From the NCBI RefSeq assembly GCF_022846615.1, contig NZ_AP025637.1, forward strand, positions 1,420,501 through 1,484,500: a stretch of 64,000 bases of DNA, given 5' to 3'. Under the pieces are notes generated by a model. It ran no database searches. It saw nothing but the letters and a program-made list of their open reading frames with translations, and was not told the origin of the DNA. Positions 26,148 to 38,161 of the stretch are shown here, one piece after another. The position numbers and the translations under genes were made by a program. How positions within the stretch are numbered: position 1 is the first letter of the stretch; every line of letters begins with the position of its first letter. The stretch is from Roseomonas fluvialis (GTDB taxonomy: Bacteria > Pseudomonadota > Alphaproteobacteria > Acetobacterales > Acetobacteraceae).

Positions 26148-26155
<8 letters not shown>
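24857..26155 (+). CDS. tilS: tRNA(Ile)-lysidine synthetase TilS, altered PP-loop
   Basis: The 432-residue protein has the N-type ATP-pyrophosphatase fold with [33 protein letters not shown] and RPLLGV, all TilS signatures. The PP-loop reads [10 protein letters not shown], so the normally conserved Asp of SGGxDS is histidine (residue 22). TilS makes lysidine at C34 of tRNA-Ile(CAU) and is essential. The start is uncertain, as the frame is open upstream. It overlaps ftsH by eight bases. The tilS-ftsH order is widely conserved. Confidence 0.88.
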
Positions 26156-28070
<1,915 letters not shown>

Positions 28071-28098
28071 AGCCCCCACGCGGGCAGCGAAGTCGAAC

Positions 28099-28132
28099 AA
28101 GGGCGGGTTCCGCGGGTGCGGGACCCGCCCTT
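28099..28132 (+). terminator. Stem-loop after ftsH
   Basis: A 14-bp stem with one G-U pair (AAGGGCGGGTTCCG with CGGGACCCGCCCTT, loop of 6 nt) begins 29 bp after the ftsH stop. Only two T residues follow, so it is a strong hairpin but an imperfect intrinsic terminator. It probably separates the ftsH transcript from folP. Confidence 0.65.
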
Positions 28133-28225
28133 GCCATGTCCGGGCCCGATTTCCGGCGCGGCCGAACCGGTCTATGGCAGCGCTGCCACGCAACCGGTGC
28201 CACCCGTGATCCTGTCCCGCCGCGC

Positions 28226-29266
28226 ATGACCCGCCTTGTCGAACCGATGGGCCTGTTGACCGGCCCGGCCGCCTTCCATGCCCTGCGCCAGGGCCATGCG
28301 CTGCCACTGCAGGGCGGCGACATCGCCTTCACCTTCGTCCGGCTGGTCGAGGACGGAGAGGACCTGGGTGTCGGCCCGATCGGCCAGGTGCCGGAGGATT
28401 GGCACGACGCGCTGCACGCCATCGCCGAGCGCCCCGCGCCCTTCGCCGGCCTGCAGGCCGACCGGCCGCTGGTGATGGGCGTGGTCAACGTCACCCCCGA
28501 CAGTTTCTCGGATGGCGGGCGGCATTTCGACCCGCAGCGGGCGATCGCGGCCGGGCATGCGATGCTCGAGGCCGGGGCCGACATCCTGGACATCGGCGGG
28601 GAATCGACTCGCCCTGGTGCGGGCGCCGTGGCCGTGGAGGACGAGATCGCGCGCGTGCTGCCCGTGGTGCGCGAACTGGCCAAGGCTGCGCCGGTCAGCA
28701 TCGACACGCGCCATGCCGCGACGATGGATGCGGCTCTCGATGCGGGTGCGGAGATCGTCAACGACGTCTCGGCGCTGCGTCACGACCCGGCCGCGCTCAC
28801 GCTTGTCGCGAAGTCGCACGCGCCGGTGATCCTGATGCACATGCCCGGCGATGACCCCGGCACCATGCAGTCGCTCGCGCAGTACGACGATGTGGCGCTG
28901 GAGGTGGCGGGCTTCCTGCGCGACCGGATCGCGACCTGCGAGGCGCTCGGCATCGCGCGCGGGCGCATCGCGATCGACCCCGGGATCGGCTTCGGCAAGA
29001 CCATCGCGCACAACCTGGCGCTGATCGAAAGGCTGCCGCTGCTGGCCGCGCTGGGCTGCCGGGTGGTGCTGGGGGCCTCGCGCAAGCGCTTCATCGGCAC
29101 GCTGTCGGGTGTGGAGGAGGCCGGGGCGCGCGTGCCCGGCAGCATCGCCGCCGCCCTGGCCGGTGCTGCGCGCGGCGCCTCCGTGCTGCGCGTCCACGAC
29201 GTTGCGCAGACGGTCCAGGCCCTTTCGGTCTGGCGCGCCTGTGTGGCCGGCCGCGCCCCCGAGTAG
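28226..29266 (+). CDS. folP: Dihydropteroate synthase
   Basis: The 346-residue enzyme joins p-aminobenzoate to the pterin pyrophosphate. Motifs are VMGVVNVTPDSFSDGGRH, ILDIGGESTRPGAGAV, VSIDTRHAATM, INDVSALRHDP-like (VNDVSALRHDP), IDPGIGFGKT and VVLGASRKRFIG. The N-terminal 80 residues (MTRLVEPMGLLTGPAAFHAL) form an extension relative to E. coli FolP, seen in several alphaproteobacteria. The ATG at 28226 is chosen; an upstream GTG/ATG would read through the terminator region. Confidence 0.93.
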   Translation: MTRLVEPMGLLTGPAAFHALRQGHALPLQGGDIAFTFVRLVEDGEDLGVGPIGQVPEDWHDALHAIAERPAPFAGLQADRPLVMGVVNVTPDSFSDGGRHFDPQRAIAAGHAMLEAGADILDIGGESTRPGAGAVAVEDEIARVLPVVRELAKAAPVSIDTRHAATMDAALDAGAEIVNDVSALRHDPAALTLVAKSHAPVILMHMPGDDPGTMQSLAQYDDVALEVAGFLRDRIATCEALGIARGRIAIDPGIGFGKTIAHNLALIERLPLLAALGCRVVLGASRKRFIGTLSGVEEAGARVPGSIAAALAGAARGASVLRVHDVAQTVQALSVWRACVAGRAPE

Positions 29267-29275
29267 ATCGCGGTC

Positions 29276-29325
29276 CAGGGGGCCGTAGCCCCCTGGTGGG
29301 GAACGCGAGGGGCAACGCCCCTCGC
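29276..29325. repeat. Single-arm member of the palindromic element family (folP-glmM gap)
   Basis: It has two hairpins: CCAGGGG/CCCCTGG (29276-29282 with 29290-29296) and the perfect 9-bp GCGAGGGGC-AAC-GCCCCTCGC (29305-29325), joined by TGGGGAAC. Read on the minus strand the order is hairpin 1, a CCCCACC linker, hairpin 2, the same plan as each arm of the large elements at 17.2, 50.6 and 55.5 kb. Confidence 0.7.
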
Positions 29326-29356
29326 ATCCTGTCCTGCCCCGCTGTAGGGATTGCCC

Positions 29357-30721
29357 ATGACGAACGCCCCTGCCCGCCGCCTGTTCGGCACCGACGGCAT
29401 CCGCGGCACCGCCAACCGCGCCCCGATGGATGCCGCCACGGCGCTCCGCCTCGGCCAGGCTGCCGGCCGCTACTTCAACCGTGGCACGCACCGCCATCGC
29501 GTGGTGATCGGCAAGGACACGCGGCTGTCCGGCTACATGCTGGAACCCGCGCTGACCGCGGGGTTCGTGGGTGCGGGGATGGATGTCGTGCTGGTCGGCC
29601 CGCTGCCCACGCCGGCGATCGCCTTGCTCACGCGGTCGCTGCGCGCGGATCTGGGCGTGATGATCAGCGCCTCGCACAATCCCTACGAGGATAACGGCAT
29701 CAAGCTGTTCGGCCCCGACGGGCTGAAGCTGACCGACGACCAGGAATGCGCGATCGAGGCGCTGATGGACGGCGACCTGGATGCCGCGCTGGTGGCGCCG
29801 TCGCGCCTTGGCCGTGCCAGCCGGCTGGAGGATGCGCCGGGCCGCTACATCGAGGCCGCGAAGGCATCCTTCCCGCGTAGCCTGACGCTGGAGGGCCTGC
29901 GCATCGTGGTCGATTGCGCGCATGGCGCCGCCTACAAGGTGGCGCCCACGGTGCTGTGGGAACTGGGTGCGGACGTGGTGCCGATCGGCGTCTCGCCGGA
30001 CGGCTTCAACATCAACAAGGGGGTCGGCTCCACCGCACCTGCCGCGCTTGCCGCGCTGGTCCAGGAACGGCGCGCCAACCTCGGCATCGCGCTGGACGGC
30101 GATGCCGACCGCGTGGTGCTGACCGACGAGACCGGCCAGGTGGTCGATGGCGACCAGATCCTGGCGCTGATCGCGCGGTCCTGGCTTTCGCGGGACCGGC
30201 TGCGCGGCGGTGCCGTGGTGGCGACCGTGATGTCCAACATGGGCCTCGAGCGTTTCCTCGCTGCGCGCGGGCTGGACCTGCTGCGCACCGCGGTGGGCGA
30301 CCGGTATGTCGGGGAGCGCATGCGCGAGGTCGGCTGCAACCTGGGCGGCGAGCAGTCCGGCCACATGATCATGCCGGAATTCGGCACGACCGGGGATGGG
30401 CTGATCGCCGCCTTGCAGGTGCTGGCGGTGCTGGTCGATGAAGGGCGGCCGGCCAGCGAGGCGCTGCGCTGCTTCGCGCCGCTGCCGCAGCGCCTGGTGA
30501 ATGTGCGCTACGCGGGGCCCTCGCCGTTGGCGGATGCGGCCGTGAAGGAGGCGATCGCGGCGGAGGAGGCCGCGCTTGGCACGCGCGGGCGCGTGCTGAT
30601 CCGCGCGAGCGGTACCGAACCGGTCATCCGCGTGATGGCCGAGGCGGAGGAGGAAGCGCTGGTCGATGCCACCGTCGCGCGGCTCGCCGACACCATCCGG
30701 GCCAAGGCGCGCGCCGCATGA
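29357..30721 (+). CDS. glmM: Phosphoglucosamine mutase
   Basis: The 454-residue enzyme interconverts glucosamine-6- and glucosamine-1-phosphate for peptidoglycan and LPS precursors. Motifs are [10 protein letters not shown], the phosphoserine loop [16 protein letters not shown], the metal site [17 protein letters not shown] and the phosphate-binding [12 protein letters not shown]. The ATG at 29357 follows AGGGA; a TTG at 29351 is also in frame. Its stop overlaps the thiD ATG. Confidence 0.96.
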   Translation: MTNAPARRLFGTDGIRGTANRAPMDAATALRLGQAAGRYFNRGTHRHRVVIGKDTRLSGYMLEPALTAGFVGAGMDVVLVGPLPTPAIALLTRSLRADLGVMISASHNPYEDNGIKLFGPDGLKLTDDQECAIEALMDGDLDAALVAPSRLGRASRLEDAPGRYIEAAKASFPRSLTLEGLRIVVDCAHGAAYKVAPTVLWELGADVVPIGVSPDGFNINKGVGSTAPAALAALVQERRANLGIALDGDADRVVLTDETGQVVDGDQILALIARSWLSRDRLRGGAVVATVMSNMGLERFLAARGLDLLRTAVGDRYVGERMREVGCNLGGEQSGHMIMPEFGTTGDGLIAALQVLAVLVDEGRPASEALRCFAPLPQRLVNVRYAGPSPLADAAVKEAIAAEEAALGTRGRVLIRASGTEPVIRVMAEAEEEALVDATVARLADTIRAKARAA

Positions 30722-31527
30722 AGGGGCGCGTGCTGATCGTGGCCGGCAGCGATTCCGGCGGTGGGGCCGGCATCCAGGCGGACATCAAGGCGGTGACCGC
30801 GCTGAATGCCTTTGCCATGACGGCGGTGACGGCGCTGACCGCGCAGAACACGCAGGGCGTGCATGGCGTGGTCGGCGTGGACCCGGCCTTCATCCGCCAG
30901 CAGATGGCGGTGGTGCTGGACGATCTGGGCGCCGATGCCATCAAGACCGGCATGCTGCACAGCGTGCCGGTGATCGCGGCCGTGTGCGACGAACTGGCCG
31001 CCCGCGCGCGGGGCATCCCGCTGGTGGTCGATCCGGTGATGATCGCCAAGGGCGGGCATCCGTTGATCGCGGCGGACGCCATCGCGACGCTGAAGGCGCG
31101 CCTGCTGCCGATCGCGACCGTGATCACCCCCAACCTGCCCGAGGCCGAGGCGCTGGTGGACCGCCCGATCCGCACGCTGGCGGAGATGCGCGGCGCCGTG
31201 GACGCGCTGCGCAGCCTGGGCGCGCCCTGCGTGGTGCTGAAGGGCGGGCACATGGACGGCGACACGCTGACCGACCTGCTGGTGACCGCCGATGGCAGCG
31301 AGGAATTCACCGCGCCGCGCATCGACACGCGCCACACGCATGGCACGGGTTGCACGCTGGCGAGCGCGATCGCCGCGGGGCTCGCGCAGGGCATGGCGGT
31401 GCGCGAGGCGGTGGTGCGCGCGCGGGCCTACGTGCAGGCGGCGATCGCGGCGGCGCCGGGGTATGGGGCAGGGCACGGGCCGCTCGACCACGCCATCACC
31501 TTCGACCCGGCGCGGCTGCCGCGTTAA
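30718..31527 (+). CDS. thiD: Hydroxymethylpyrimidine (phosphate) kinase ThiD
   Basis: The 269-residue ribokinase-family enzyme phosphorylates HMP and HMP-P for thiamine synthesis. Visible are [48 protein letters not shown] and the anion-hole/catalytic segment [17 protein letters not shown]. It is coupled to glmM through ATGA, although the pathways differ. thiE lies in another operon at 5.3 kb. Confidence 0.95.
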   Translation: MKGRVLIVAGSDSGGGAGIQADIKAVTALNAFAMTAVTALTAQNTQGVHGVVGVDPAFIRQQMAVVLDDLGADAIKTGMLHSVPVIAAVCDELAARARGIPLVVDPVMIAKGGHPLIAADAIATLKARLLPIATVITPNLPEAEALVDRPIRTLAEMRGAVDALRSLGAPCVVLKGGHMDGDTLTDLLVTADGSEEFTAPRIDTRHTHGTGCTLASAIAAGLAQGMAVREAVVRARAYVQAAIAAAPGYGAGHGPLDHAITFDPARLPR

Positions 31528-31561
31528 CGCCGGCTTCACCCTGGCCGTGGCAGGCTGTGGC

Positions 31562-32368
31562 ATGGCTCTCACGCTCACCCAGGTCCAGTCGCTGTTCGGC
31601 GTGCAGGCCTCGGCCGGTGCGGCGGGCAATGCGGCGAGCGCAATCCCGGCGCTGCGGCGCGCCACGACTGACGGCGCCGAGGCCAAGGGCATTGCGCGCG
31701 AACAGAAGGACCCCGTCACGCTCACGGCGCTGGCGCAGTTCCGGGTCGCGCTCGACAAGGCCGGCAGCATCGAGCAGGCGCTGCAGGACCCGCGTATCCT
31801 CAAGGTCATCATGCCCGCGCTCGGGCTGCCGGATCAGGTCGGCAATCCCGGCATGGTGCGCCGCGCGCTGCTGTCGGACCCGGCCGATACCAAGGGGCTG
31901 GCGGCGCAGCTCGGCAGCACCTGGCAGGCGGCGGCCGCGACGCTCGGGGTCTACCAGACCGGCCTCGATGTGCTGCGCGACCCCGCGATGGTGCAGCGCA
32001 TGTCGGACGCCTTCCTGAAATACCAGTACCGCTCCGGGCTCGACGACCAGCAGGCCGGGCTGTCGGATGCGTTGTACTTCCTGGAATCCGCGAAGAACGC
32101 CGAGGATGTGTTCGACGTGCTGGGTGACCCGGTGCTGCGGCGCGTGGTGACCGGTGCGCTCGGCCTGCCGCAGCAAATCGCCGTGCAGTCGGTGGAAGCG
32201 CAGGGCCGGGCGGTGACGGCGCGGCTGAAGCTGGATGACCTGCAGGACGACCGCGCCGTACGCAAGCTGGCCGAGCGCTACCTGATCACCGCCGCGACGA
32301 ATGCGACGTCGGCTGCGGGGCAGGCGGACCCGATGACATTGCTGACCACGCTGTCCGTCCGTGCCTGA
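31562..32368 (+). CDS. DUF1217 flagellar-associated protein
   Basis: The 268-residue protein has the DUF1217 pattern of repeated helical units: LTALAQFRVALDKAGSIEQALQDPRILKVIMPALGLPDQ, RALLSDPAD, VFDVLGDPVLRRVVTGALGLP and LAERYLITAA. DUF1217 proteins are found in alphaproteobacterial flagellar gene clusters. No other flagellar gene is in this window, so it is either a dispersed flagellar gene or a paralogue. It starts 34 bp after thiD. Confidence 0.8.
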   Translation: MALTLTQVQSLFGVQASAGAAGNAASAIPALRRATTDGAEAKGIAREQKDPVTLTALAQFRVALDKAGSIEQALQDPRILKVIMPALGLPDQVGNPGMVRRALLSDPADTKGLAAQLGSTWQAAAATLGVYQTGLDVLRDPAMVQRMSDAFLKYQYRSGLDDQQAGLSDALYFLESAKNAEDVFDVLGDPVLRRVVTGALGLPQQIAVQSVEAQGRAVTARLKLDDLQDDRAVRKLAERYLITAATNATSAAGQADPMTLLTTLSVRA

Positions 32369-32398
32369 TCCGCGCAAATCCCGATCGGGTGGCCTGGT

Positions 32399-33397
32399 CT
32401 AGCGCGTCGGCGGGCGGCCGAGCCAACCCTCCGCATAGGTTCGCCGGACGATCACCGCACCGACCGCGGCCAGCGGCGCCGCCAGCGCCACGCCCAGCAG
32501 CCCGAAGGCACCGGCCATCAGCACCTGCGCCAGCAGCAGCGCCGCCGGCGGCAGGTCCGCCACCTGCTGCTGCACCAGGGGCGTGAGCACATTGCCCTCG
32601 ATGAACTGCACGACCAGGAACAGCAGCGCCACCCACAGGGCCAGCCAGGGCGAGACGGTCGCCGCCAGCAGCATGGCCGGCACCGCCGCGATCACCGGCC
32701 CGATATTGGGAATGAAGCCGAGCAGCGCCGCGATCACCGCCAGCACGCCGGCCATGGGGACGCCCAGCAGCATCAGCCCGACCCAGGTGCACAGGCCGGT
32801 CACCAACATCGCGAAGCCCTGGCCGAGCAGCCAGCCGCGCAGCACCTGGCCGCATTCGGCGAGGGTCTCGGCGGCCTCGCGCTCGACCGCGGGGTGCAGC
32901 AGGGCGCGCAAGCCGGCGGCATAGTCATGCGGCGCGACGGCCAGGTAGACGCCGACAAGCGCGACCAGCACGGCATTGCCGATCCAGCCCAGCGTGGCGC
33001 CGGCGGCGGTCGCGGCCATGCCGGCATCCAGGTCCGGCGTATCCGCGGGCGTCAGCCGGTCGGCGACCCAACGGAGGCTGTCGCTGCCCGCCAGGCTATC
33101 GCGCAGCGCCGCGAAGCTGCGCGGCAAGGCCTCGGCCAGCGCGGCGGCCTGCTCCGCGAGCGGCGCGGCCGCGGTCAGGCCGGCCAAGCCCGCGAGTGCC
33201 AGGATGCACACCACCACGCCCAGCACGGCGACCCAGCGTGGGCAGCCGGTCAGGCGCATCAGCCAGAGCGCCGGCACGCTCAGCGCCACCGCCAACAGCA
33301 GCCCGGCGAAGCCCAGCAGCGGCACGGCCGGTGCGAAGACGAACAGCATCGCCGTCACGGCCAGCAGGACGAGGACGGATCCCTGGATGCGGTTCAT
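32399..33397 (-). CDS. AI-2E-family (PerM-like) membrane transporter
   Basis: The 332-residue protein has about seven to eight hydrophobic segments, beginning SVLVLLAVTAMLFVFAPAVPLL, and ends with the conserved AI-2E block: GFIPNIGPVIAAVPAMLLA, FIEGNVLTPLVQQQVADLPP and FGLLGVALAAPLAAV. The family includes TqsA-like exporters and Na+/H+ antiporters. The substrate is not predictable. The ATG at 33397 is the first that leads directly into the first membrane segment. It is divergent from serC. Confidence 0.88.
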   Translation of the reverse strand: MNRIQGSVLVLLAVTAMLFVFAPAVPLLGFAGLLLAVALSVPALWLMRLTGCPRWVAVLGVVVCILALAGLAGLTAAAPLAEQAAALAEALPRSFAALRDSLAGSDSLRWVADRLTPADTPDLDAGMAATAAGATLGWIGNAVLVALVGVYLAVAPHDYAAGLRALLHPAVEREAAETLAECGQVLRGWLLGQGFAMLVTGLCTWVGLMLLGVPMAGVLAVIAALLGFIPNIGPVIAAVPAMLLAATVSPWLALWVALLFLVVQFIEGNVLTPLVQQQVADLPPAALLLAQVLMAGAFGLLGVALAAPLAAVGAVIVRRTYAEGWLGRPPTR

Positions 33398-33525
33398 GCC
33401 GGTCGTAACGACGCACCCACGGCCGGGGTTGCAGGTGCTTGACCGGGTGGCGCGCCGGCGCGTATCCGGGCTTCGGGCCACGCCCCCCCACCGGGGCGCA
33501 TCTGCTTCTGGAAGGGAGCTGCATC

Positions 33526-34719
33526 ATGGCGAACCCCGCCGTCACGCCGGACATCCGTCCGGCCACCCTGCGTCCTGCCGCCAAGCCGGCGAACCCCCGC
33601 TTTTCATCCGGTCCCTGCGCGAAGCGCCCCGGTTGGACGCTGGCCGCGCTGGAGACCGCGCTGCTCGGGCGCAGCCATCGCGCCGCCAACCCCAAGGCGC
33701 GCCTTGCCGAGGTGATCGACCGGTCGAAGGCGGTGCTCGGCATGCCGGAAGGTTGGCGGCTGGGCATCGTGCCAGCCTCGGACACCGGCGCGGTCGAGAT
33801 GGCGCTGTGGTCGCTGCTCGGCCCGCGCGGGGTCGACATCCTGGCCTGGGAATCCTTCTCGAAGGACTGGGCGACGGATGTGGTGAAGCAACTGAAGCTC
33901 GCGGATGCGCGCGTGCTGGATGCGCCCTATGGGCGGCTGCCGGACTTGTCCAAGGTCGATCCTGCGCGTGACGTCGTGTTCGTGTGGAACGGCACGACCT
34001 CCGGCGTGCGGCTGCCGAATGCCGACTTCATCAGCGATGCGCGCGAGGGGCTGGCGATCTGCGACGCGACCTCGGCCGCCTTCGCGATGGAATTGCCGTG
34101 GCACAAGCTCGATGTCGTCACCTGGTCCTGGCAGAAGGTGCTGGGCGGGGAGGCGGCGCATGGGATGCTGGCGCTGTCGCCGCGCGCCGTGGCACGGCTG
34201 GAATCGCACAAGCCGGCCTGGCCGATGCCCAAGATCTTCCGCATGACCAAGGACGGGAAGCTCAACGAGGGCATCTTCAAGGGCGAGACGATCAACACGC
34301 CCTCGATGCTGTGCGTCGAGGATGCGCTCGATGGGCTGCGCTGGGCGGAATCCGTCGGCGGGTTGCGGGGCCTGGTGGCGCGGAGCGAGGCGAACCTCGC
34401 CGCCATCGCGCGGTGGGTCGCGACGAAGCCGGGCTTCGACTTCCTGGCGGAGGATGCGGCGACGCGGTCCTGCACCTCGATCTGCCTGACCATCACCGCG
34501 CCGTGGTTCACCGCGCTGGCGCCCGACGCGCAGGCGGCGGCGGCGAAGAAGCTCGCGTCGCTGCTGGAGAAGGACGGCGTGGCGCTCGATGCCGGCGCCT
34601 ATCGCGATGCCCCGCCGGGCCTGCGCATCTGGGGCGGTGCGACCGTCGAGACCGCGGATATCGAAGCGCTGATCCCCTGGCTCGACTGGGCGCTCGCAAC
34701 CGTGGAAGCGGGGGCCTGA
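33526..34719 (+). CDS. serC: Phosphoserine aminotransferase (alphaproteobacterial type)
   Basis: The 397-residue PLP enzyme converts 3-phosphohydroxypyruvate to phosphoserine. It begins with the phosphate-binding start [14 protein letters not shown]. It carries the PLP lysine in [16 protein letters not shown] and a C-terminal [14 protein letters not shown]. Length and the SSGPCAKRP start match the alpha/gamma SerC subgroup distinct from E. coli SerC. The GAAGGGAG site precedes the ATG. serA follows after three bases. Confidence 0.94.
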   Translation: MANPAVTPDIRPATLRPAAKPANPRFSSGPCAKRPGWTLAALETALLGRSHRAANPKARLAEVIDRSKAVLGMPEGWRLGIVPASDTGAVEMALWSLLGPRGVDILAWESFSKDWATDVVKQLKLADARVLDAPYGRLPDLSKVDPARDVVFVWNGTTSGVRLPNADFISDAREGLAICDATSAAFAMELPWHKLDVVTWSWQKVLGGEAAHGMLALSPRAVARLESHKPAWPMPKIFRMTKDGKLNEGIFKGETINTPSMLCVEDALDGLRWAESVGGLRGLVARSEANLAAIARWVATKPGFDFLAEDAATRSCTSICLTITAPWFTALAPDAQAAAAKKLASLLEKDGVALDAGAYRDAPPGLRIWGGATVETADIEALIPWLDWALATVEAGA

Positions 34720-34722
34720 GCG

Positions 34723-36309
34723 GTGGTGAAGGTGCTGATTTCCGACAAGCTGTCGCCCGCCGCCGTGCAGATTTTCCGCGACCGCGGGATCGAGGTGGAT
34801 TTCAAGCCCGGCCTGTCGCCCGCCGACCTGCGGGGCATCATCGGCGACTATGATGGCCTCGCGGTACGCTCCGCCACCAAGGTCACGCGCGAACTCATGG
34901 AGGCCGCGCCGCGGCTGAAGGTGGTCGGGCGTGCCGGCATCGGCGTGGACAATGTCGACGTGACCAGCGCCACCGCGCGCGGCGTGGTCGTGATGAACAC
35001 GCCCTTCGGCAACGCCATCACCACGGCCGAGCACGCCATCGCGATGATGTTCGCGCTGGCGCGGCAGTTGCCTGACGCGTCAGCGTCAACAAAGGCCGGC
35101 AAGTGGGAGAAGAACCGCTTCATGGGCGTCGAGCTGTTCGGCAAGACGCTCGGGCTGATCGGCTGCGGCAATATCGGATCGATCGTGGCGGACCGCGCGC
35201 TCGGGCTGAAGATGAAGGTGATCGCCTTCGATCCCTTCCTGTCGGAGAAGCGCGCGGTCGAGATCGGCGTCGAGAAGGTGGAACTGAACGACCTGATCGC
35301 GCGTGCCGATGTCATCACGCTGCACACGCCGCTGACCGAGCAGACGCGCAACGTGATCTCGCGCGACGCCATTGCGCGCATGAAGAAGGGCGCGCGGCTG
35401 ATCAACTGCGCGCGCGGCGGGCTGGTGGACGAGGCGGCGCTGTACGATGCGCTGAAGTCCGGTCACCTGGCGGGTGCCGCGCTCGATGTGTTCGAAACGG
35501 AGCCCGCGACCGACAATCCGCTGTTTGGCCTCGAGAACGTGGTCTGCACGCCGCACCTGGGTGCGGCGACCGCCGAGGCGCAGGAGAACGTGGCGCTTCA
35601 GGTCGCCGACCAGATGGCGGATTTCCTGCTGTCCGGCGCGGTCTCCAACGCCATCAACATGCCCTCCGTCACGGCCGAGGAAGCACCGCGGCTGAAGCCC
35701 TACATGGAACTCGCGCGGCTGCTGGGCGGCATGGCCGGGCAGCTCACCGCCGCGCAGGATGGCGCCATCCGCGCCATCCGCGTGGAATACGAAGGCCATG
35801 CGGCGGAGCTCAACCATCGCCCGCTGACGGCGGCCGCGCTCGCCGGCGTGCTCGCGCCGCTGATGGGGGCGGTGAACATGGTCAACGCCCCGGTGCTGGC
35901 GAAGCAGCGTGACATCGAGGTGGCCGAGACGACCGTCGAGCGCAGCGGCGAATACCAGACGCTGGTGCGCCTGACGGTGGTGACTGACAGCTACGAGAAA
36001 TCCATCGCCGGCACGCTTCTCGCCGAGAACAAGCCGCGCCTGGTCGAGATCAAGGGCATCGCCGTCGAGGCGGACTTCGCCCCGCACATGCTGTACGTCA
36101 CCAACCAGGACCGGCCCGGCTTCATCGGGCGCTTCGGCATGGCGCTGGCCGATGCGGGCATCAACATCGCGACGTTCCACCTGGGGCGGTCGGCGCCGGG
36201 CGGGGATGCGATCTGCCTGGTCGGCCTCGATGGGCCGATGCCCGATGGCGTGCTGGCCGGCGTGCGGGGCCTGCCGCTGGTGGTGCAGGCCACGCCGCTG
36301 GCGTTCTGA
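34723..36309 (+). CDS. serA: D-3-phosphoglycerate dehydrogenase
   Basis: The 528-residue enzyme starts serine biosynthesis. It has the NAD loop LGLIGCGNIGSIVADRA, catalytic Arg in INCARGGLVDE, and catalytic His in CTPHLGAATAEAQENVA. An intermediate (allosteric substrate-binding) domain follows, then a C-terminal ACT domain (LYVTNQDRPGFIGRFGMAL, INIATFHLGR). The long form suggests serine feedback control. It starts with GTG; serC and serA form one operon. Confidence 0.96.
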   Translation: MVKVLISDKLSPAAVQIFRDRGIEVDFKPGLSPADLRGIIGDYDGLAVRSATKVTRELMEAAPRLKVVGRAGIGVDNVDVTSATARGVVVMNTPFGNAITTAEHAIAMMFALARQLPDASASTKAGKWEKNRFMGVELFGKTLGLIGCGNIGSIVADRALGLKMKVIAFDPFLSEKRAVEIGVEKVELNDLIARADVITLHTPLTEQTRNVISRDAIARMKKGARLINCARGGLVDEAALYDALKSGHLAGAALDVFETEPATDNPLFGLENVVCTPHLGAATAEAQENVALQVADQMADFLLSGAVSNAINMPSVTAEEAPRLKPYMELARLLGGMAGQLTAAQDGAIRAIRVEYEGHAAELNHRPLTAAALAGVLAPLMGAVNMVNAPVLAKQRDIEVAETTVERSGEYQTLVRLTVVTDSYEKSIAGTLLAENKPRLVEIKGIAVEADFAPHMLYVTNQDRPGFIGRFGMALADAGINIATFHLGRSAPGGDAICLVGLDGPMPDGVLAGVRGLPLVVQATPLAF

Positions 36310-36313
36310 ACCG

Positions 36314-37276
36314 CTACTCGATCCGCGCGCCCGAGGCGCGGATCACCGGCGCCAGGCGCGCCTCGCTGGCCCGGCGGAACTCCGTCAGGTCCGCCGAGGT
36401 CATCGGCCAGGCCGTCGCCCCGTTCTCCGCCAGGCGCGCGATGAAATCGGGGCTAGCCAATGCTGTGCGTGTCAGCGCCGACAGGCGTTCCACGATCGGC
36501 GCCGCGAGCCCCGCCGGTCCCATCACGCTGCCCCACGACGTGATGTCGAAGCCCGGCAGGAATTCCGCCATCGCCGGGATCTCGGGCGCATAGGGGCTGC
36601 GTTCGCGGCTGGTCACCGCCAGCGCGCGCGCCAGGCCGGTGCGCGCGGACGCCAGGCTCTGCGGAATATTGTCGAAGATCATGTGGACGCGCCCCGCCTG
36701 CACATCCAGCTGCGCCGCCGCGCCCCCGCGATAGGGCACGTGGACCATGTCGAGGCCGGCGGCCTGCTTGAACATCTCGCCGGCCAGATGGACCGTGGTG
36801 CCCGAACCGGGGCTGGCGAAAGTGTATTGGCCCGGGTTGCGGCGGATCAGCGCGATCAGCTCCGGCACCGTCTGCGCCGGCACGTCCTTGTTCACGATCA
36901 GCAGGTTCGGCAACTGCCACAGCCCCGCGATGTAGGTGAAGTCGCGCTCCACGTCGAAGGGAAGGCTTGCCCGCATGGTCGGCGAGATGGCCAGCGAGGA
37001 AATCGACCCCAGCCCGATCACCGTGCCATCCGCCGGCGACCGCGCGATCGCCGTCGTGCCGATGGTGCCGCCGGCGCCGGCGCGGTTCTCCACCACGAAG
37101 GACTGGCCGGTCAGATCCGCGAGCTTGCTGCAATACAGCCGCACCAGCGTGTCCACCCCGCCGCCCGGCGCGAAGGGCGTGATGAAGCGCACCGGATTGG
37201 CCGGCCAGGGCGTCTGCGCCATGGACATGGATGGAATGGCCGCGCCGGCCAGCAGGCTGCGCCGTTGGATGAACAT
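36314..37276 (-). CDS. Bug/TctC-type tripartite tricarboxylate binding protein
   Basis: The 320-residue periplasmic receptor has an RR-containing signal (MFIQRRSLLAGAAIPSMSMA), then PVRFITPFAPGGGVDTLVRL, VVENRAGAGGTIGT and VHVPYRGGAAAQLDVQAGRV, the standard Bug signatures that grip dicarboxylates or aromatic acids through backbone contacts. GGAGGAAG precedes the ATG at 37276. No TctA/TctB membrane components are nearby, so it is an orphan receptor. It converges on serA. Confidence 0.92.
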   Translation of the reverse strand: MFIQRRSLLAGAAIPSMSMAQTPWPANPVRFITPFAPGGGVDTLVRLYCSKLADLTGQSFVVENRAGAGGTIGTTAIARSPADGTVIGLGSISSLAISPTMRASLPFDVERDFTYIAGLWQLPNLLIVNKDVPAQTVPELIALIRRNPGQYTFASPGSGTTVHLAGEMFKQAAGLDMVHVPYRGGAAAQLDVQAGRVHMIFDNIPQSLASARTGLARALAVTSRERSPYAPEIPAMAEFLPGFDITSWGSVMGPAGLAAPIVERLSALTRTALASPDFIARLAENGATAWPMTSADLTEFRRASEARLAPVIRASGARIE

Positions 37277-37326
37277 CGCTTCCTCCATGATGCGGCCGGG
37301 CTTGTGCCGGCCTTGCACGGCCGAGC

Positions 37327-37887
37327 CTACCGCAGCACGGCAGGCCCGGAATAGACGCTGCCCGCGGCGCGTGTGAGGTAGGGCGCGACCGATTCGACAT
37401 CCGACAGCCGCGGCAGGTCGGTCAGCCGCGCCAGCGTCGCGTCCGGCCCCAGGGTGAAGATCGGGTTGGACAGCGCGGCGCGGATCGCCGCCTGGTCGTT
37501 GCGCACCAGCGGTTCCACCGCCGCCCCCAGCGCGGCCGCGACGGTCTGCGGCAGCACGTCGATCGGCACGCCGATCGCGGCGCGGGCCTGGCGGATGCCG
37601 GCGACCAGCAGCGGCGCGAAGCGTTCGGGGAAGGCGAGGCCATTGGCCGGGTCGCGCAGCCCGGCGACGGAGGCCTCGAACTGCGCCAGCGCCGCGGCGG
37701 CTTCCGCGGGCCGGCCGCGATAGCGCGACATGTCGCCCAGGTTGCGCCAAGCGTATTCCAGGTTCAGCCGCGCATTGCCCGGCTGGAACCCGGCGCCGCC
37801 GAAGCTGAAATCCGGCGGCTGCGGCGGTGCGCAGCCTGCTGCCAGGCCAAACAGCCCCGCCAAAAGGATCGACCGTCGTGCCGCCAT
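37327..37887 (-). CDS. Helical lipoprotein of unknown function
   Basis: The 186-residue product has a signal with lipobox LAAGC and then a region containing RLNLEYAWRNLGDMSRYRGRPAEAAAALAQFEASVAGL and QARAAIGVPIDVLPQTVAAAL, mostly helical. It is probably an outer- or inner-membrane lipoprotein. Unusually for this window, it contains DIE/SDV-type acidic turns near the C-terminus. No family was recognised. It lies 50 bp upstream of the Bug receptor on the same strand. Confidence 0.7.
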   Translation of the reverse strand: MAARRSILLAGLFGLAAGCAPPQPPDFSFGGAGFQPGNARLNLEYAWRNLGDMSRYRGRPAEAAAALAQFEASVAGLRDPANGLAFPERFAPLLVAGIRQARAAIGVPIDVLPQTVAAALGAAVEPLVRNDQAAIRAALSNPIFTLGPDATLARLTDLPRLSDVESVAPYLTRAAGSVYSGPAVLR

Positions 37888-37999
37888 GGTCCCTGCCCCT
37901 CGTCGCTTTGGTCCCGGCGACGCATCCTGGCCCGGCGGAGGGTTGGCGGAAAAGGGGCGTCCGTCGTCGATTGTAATCCGATCCCGGAACGGCCCCGCG

Positions 38000-38161
38000 T
38001 CAGAACATCGCCGCGAAGGCACAGACGATCAGCGCCCACAGCGGTATCGACAGCAGCAGGCCGTTGACCAGGCCTCGCGCCATCGCGGTGTCGTCGTGGC
38101 GCGATGCCGCCGCCGCGGCGGGCGCCACCGAAAGTTGTGTGATGGGGGTGGCGTCGGCCAT
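38000..38161 (-). CDS. Small single-pass membrane protein
   Basis: From the ATG at 38161 the 53-residue product has a polar N-terminus (MADATPITQLS) and a C-terminal membrane helix (NGLLLSIPLWALIVCAFAAMF) ending at the stop. It resembles small tail-anchored proteins. The frame is open upstream to 38242, but that would overlap the hisZ leader. It could be a real microprotein or a non-coding open frame; the clean helix at the C-terminus favours the former. Confidence 0.55.
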   Translation of the reverse strand: MADATPITQLSVAPAAAAASRHDDTAMARGLVNGLLLSIPLWALIVCAFAAMF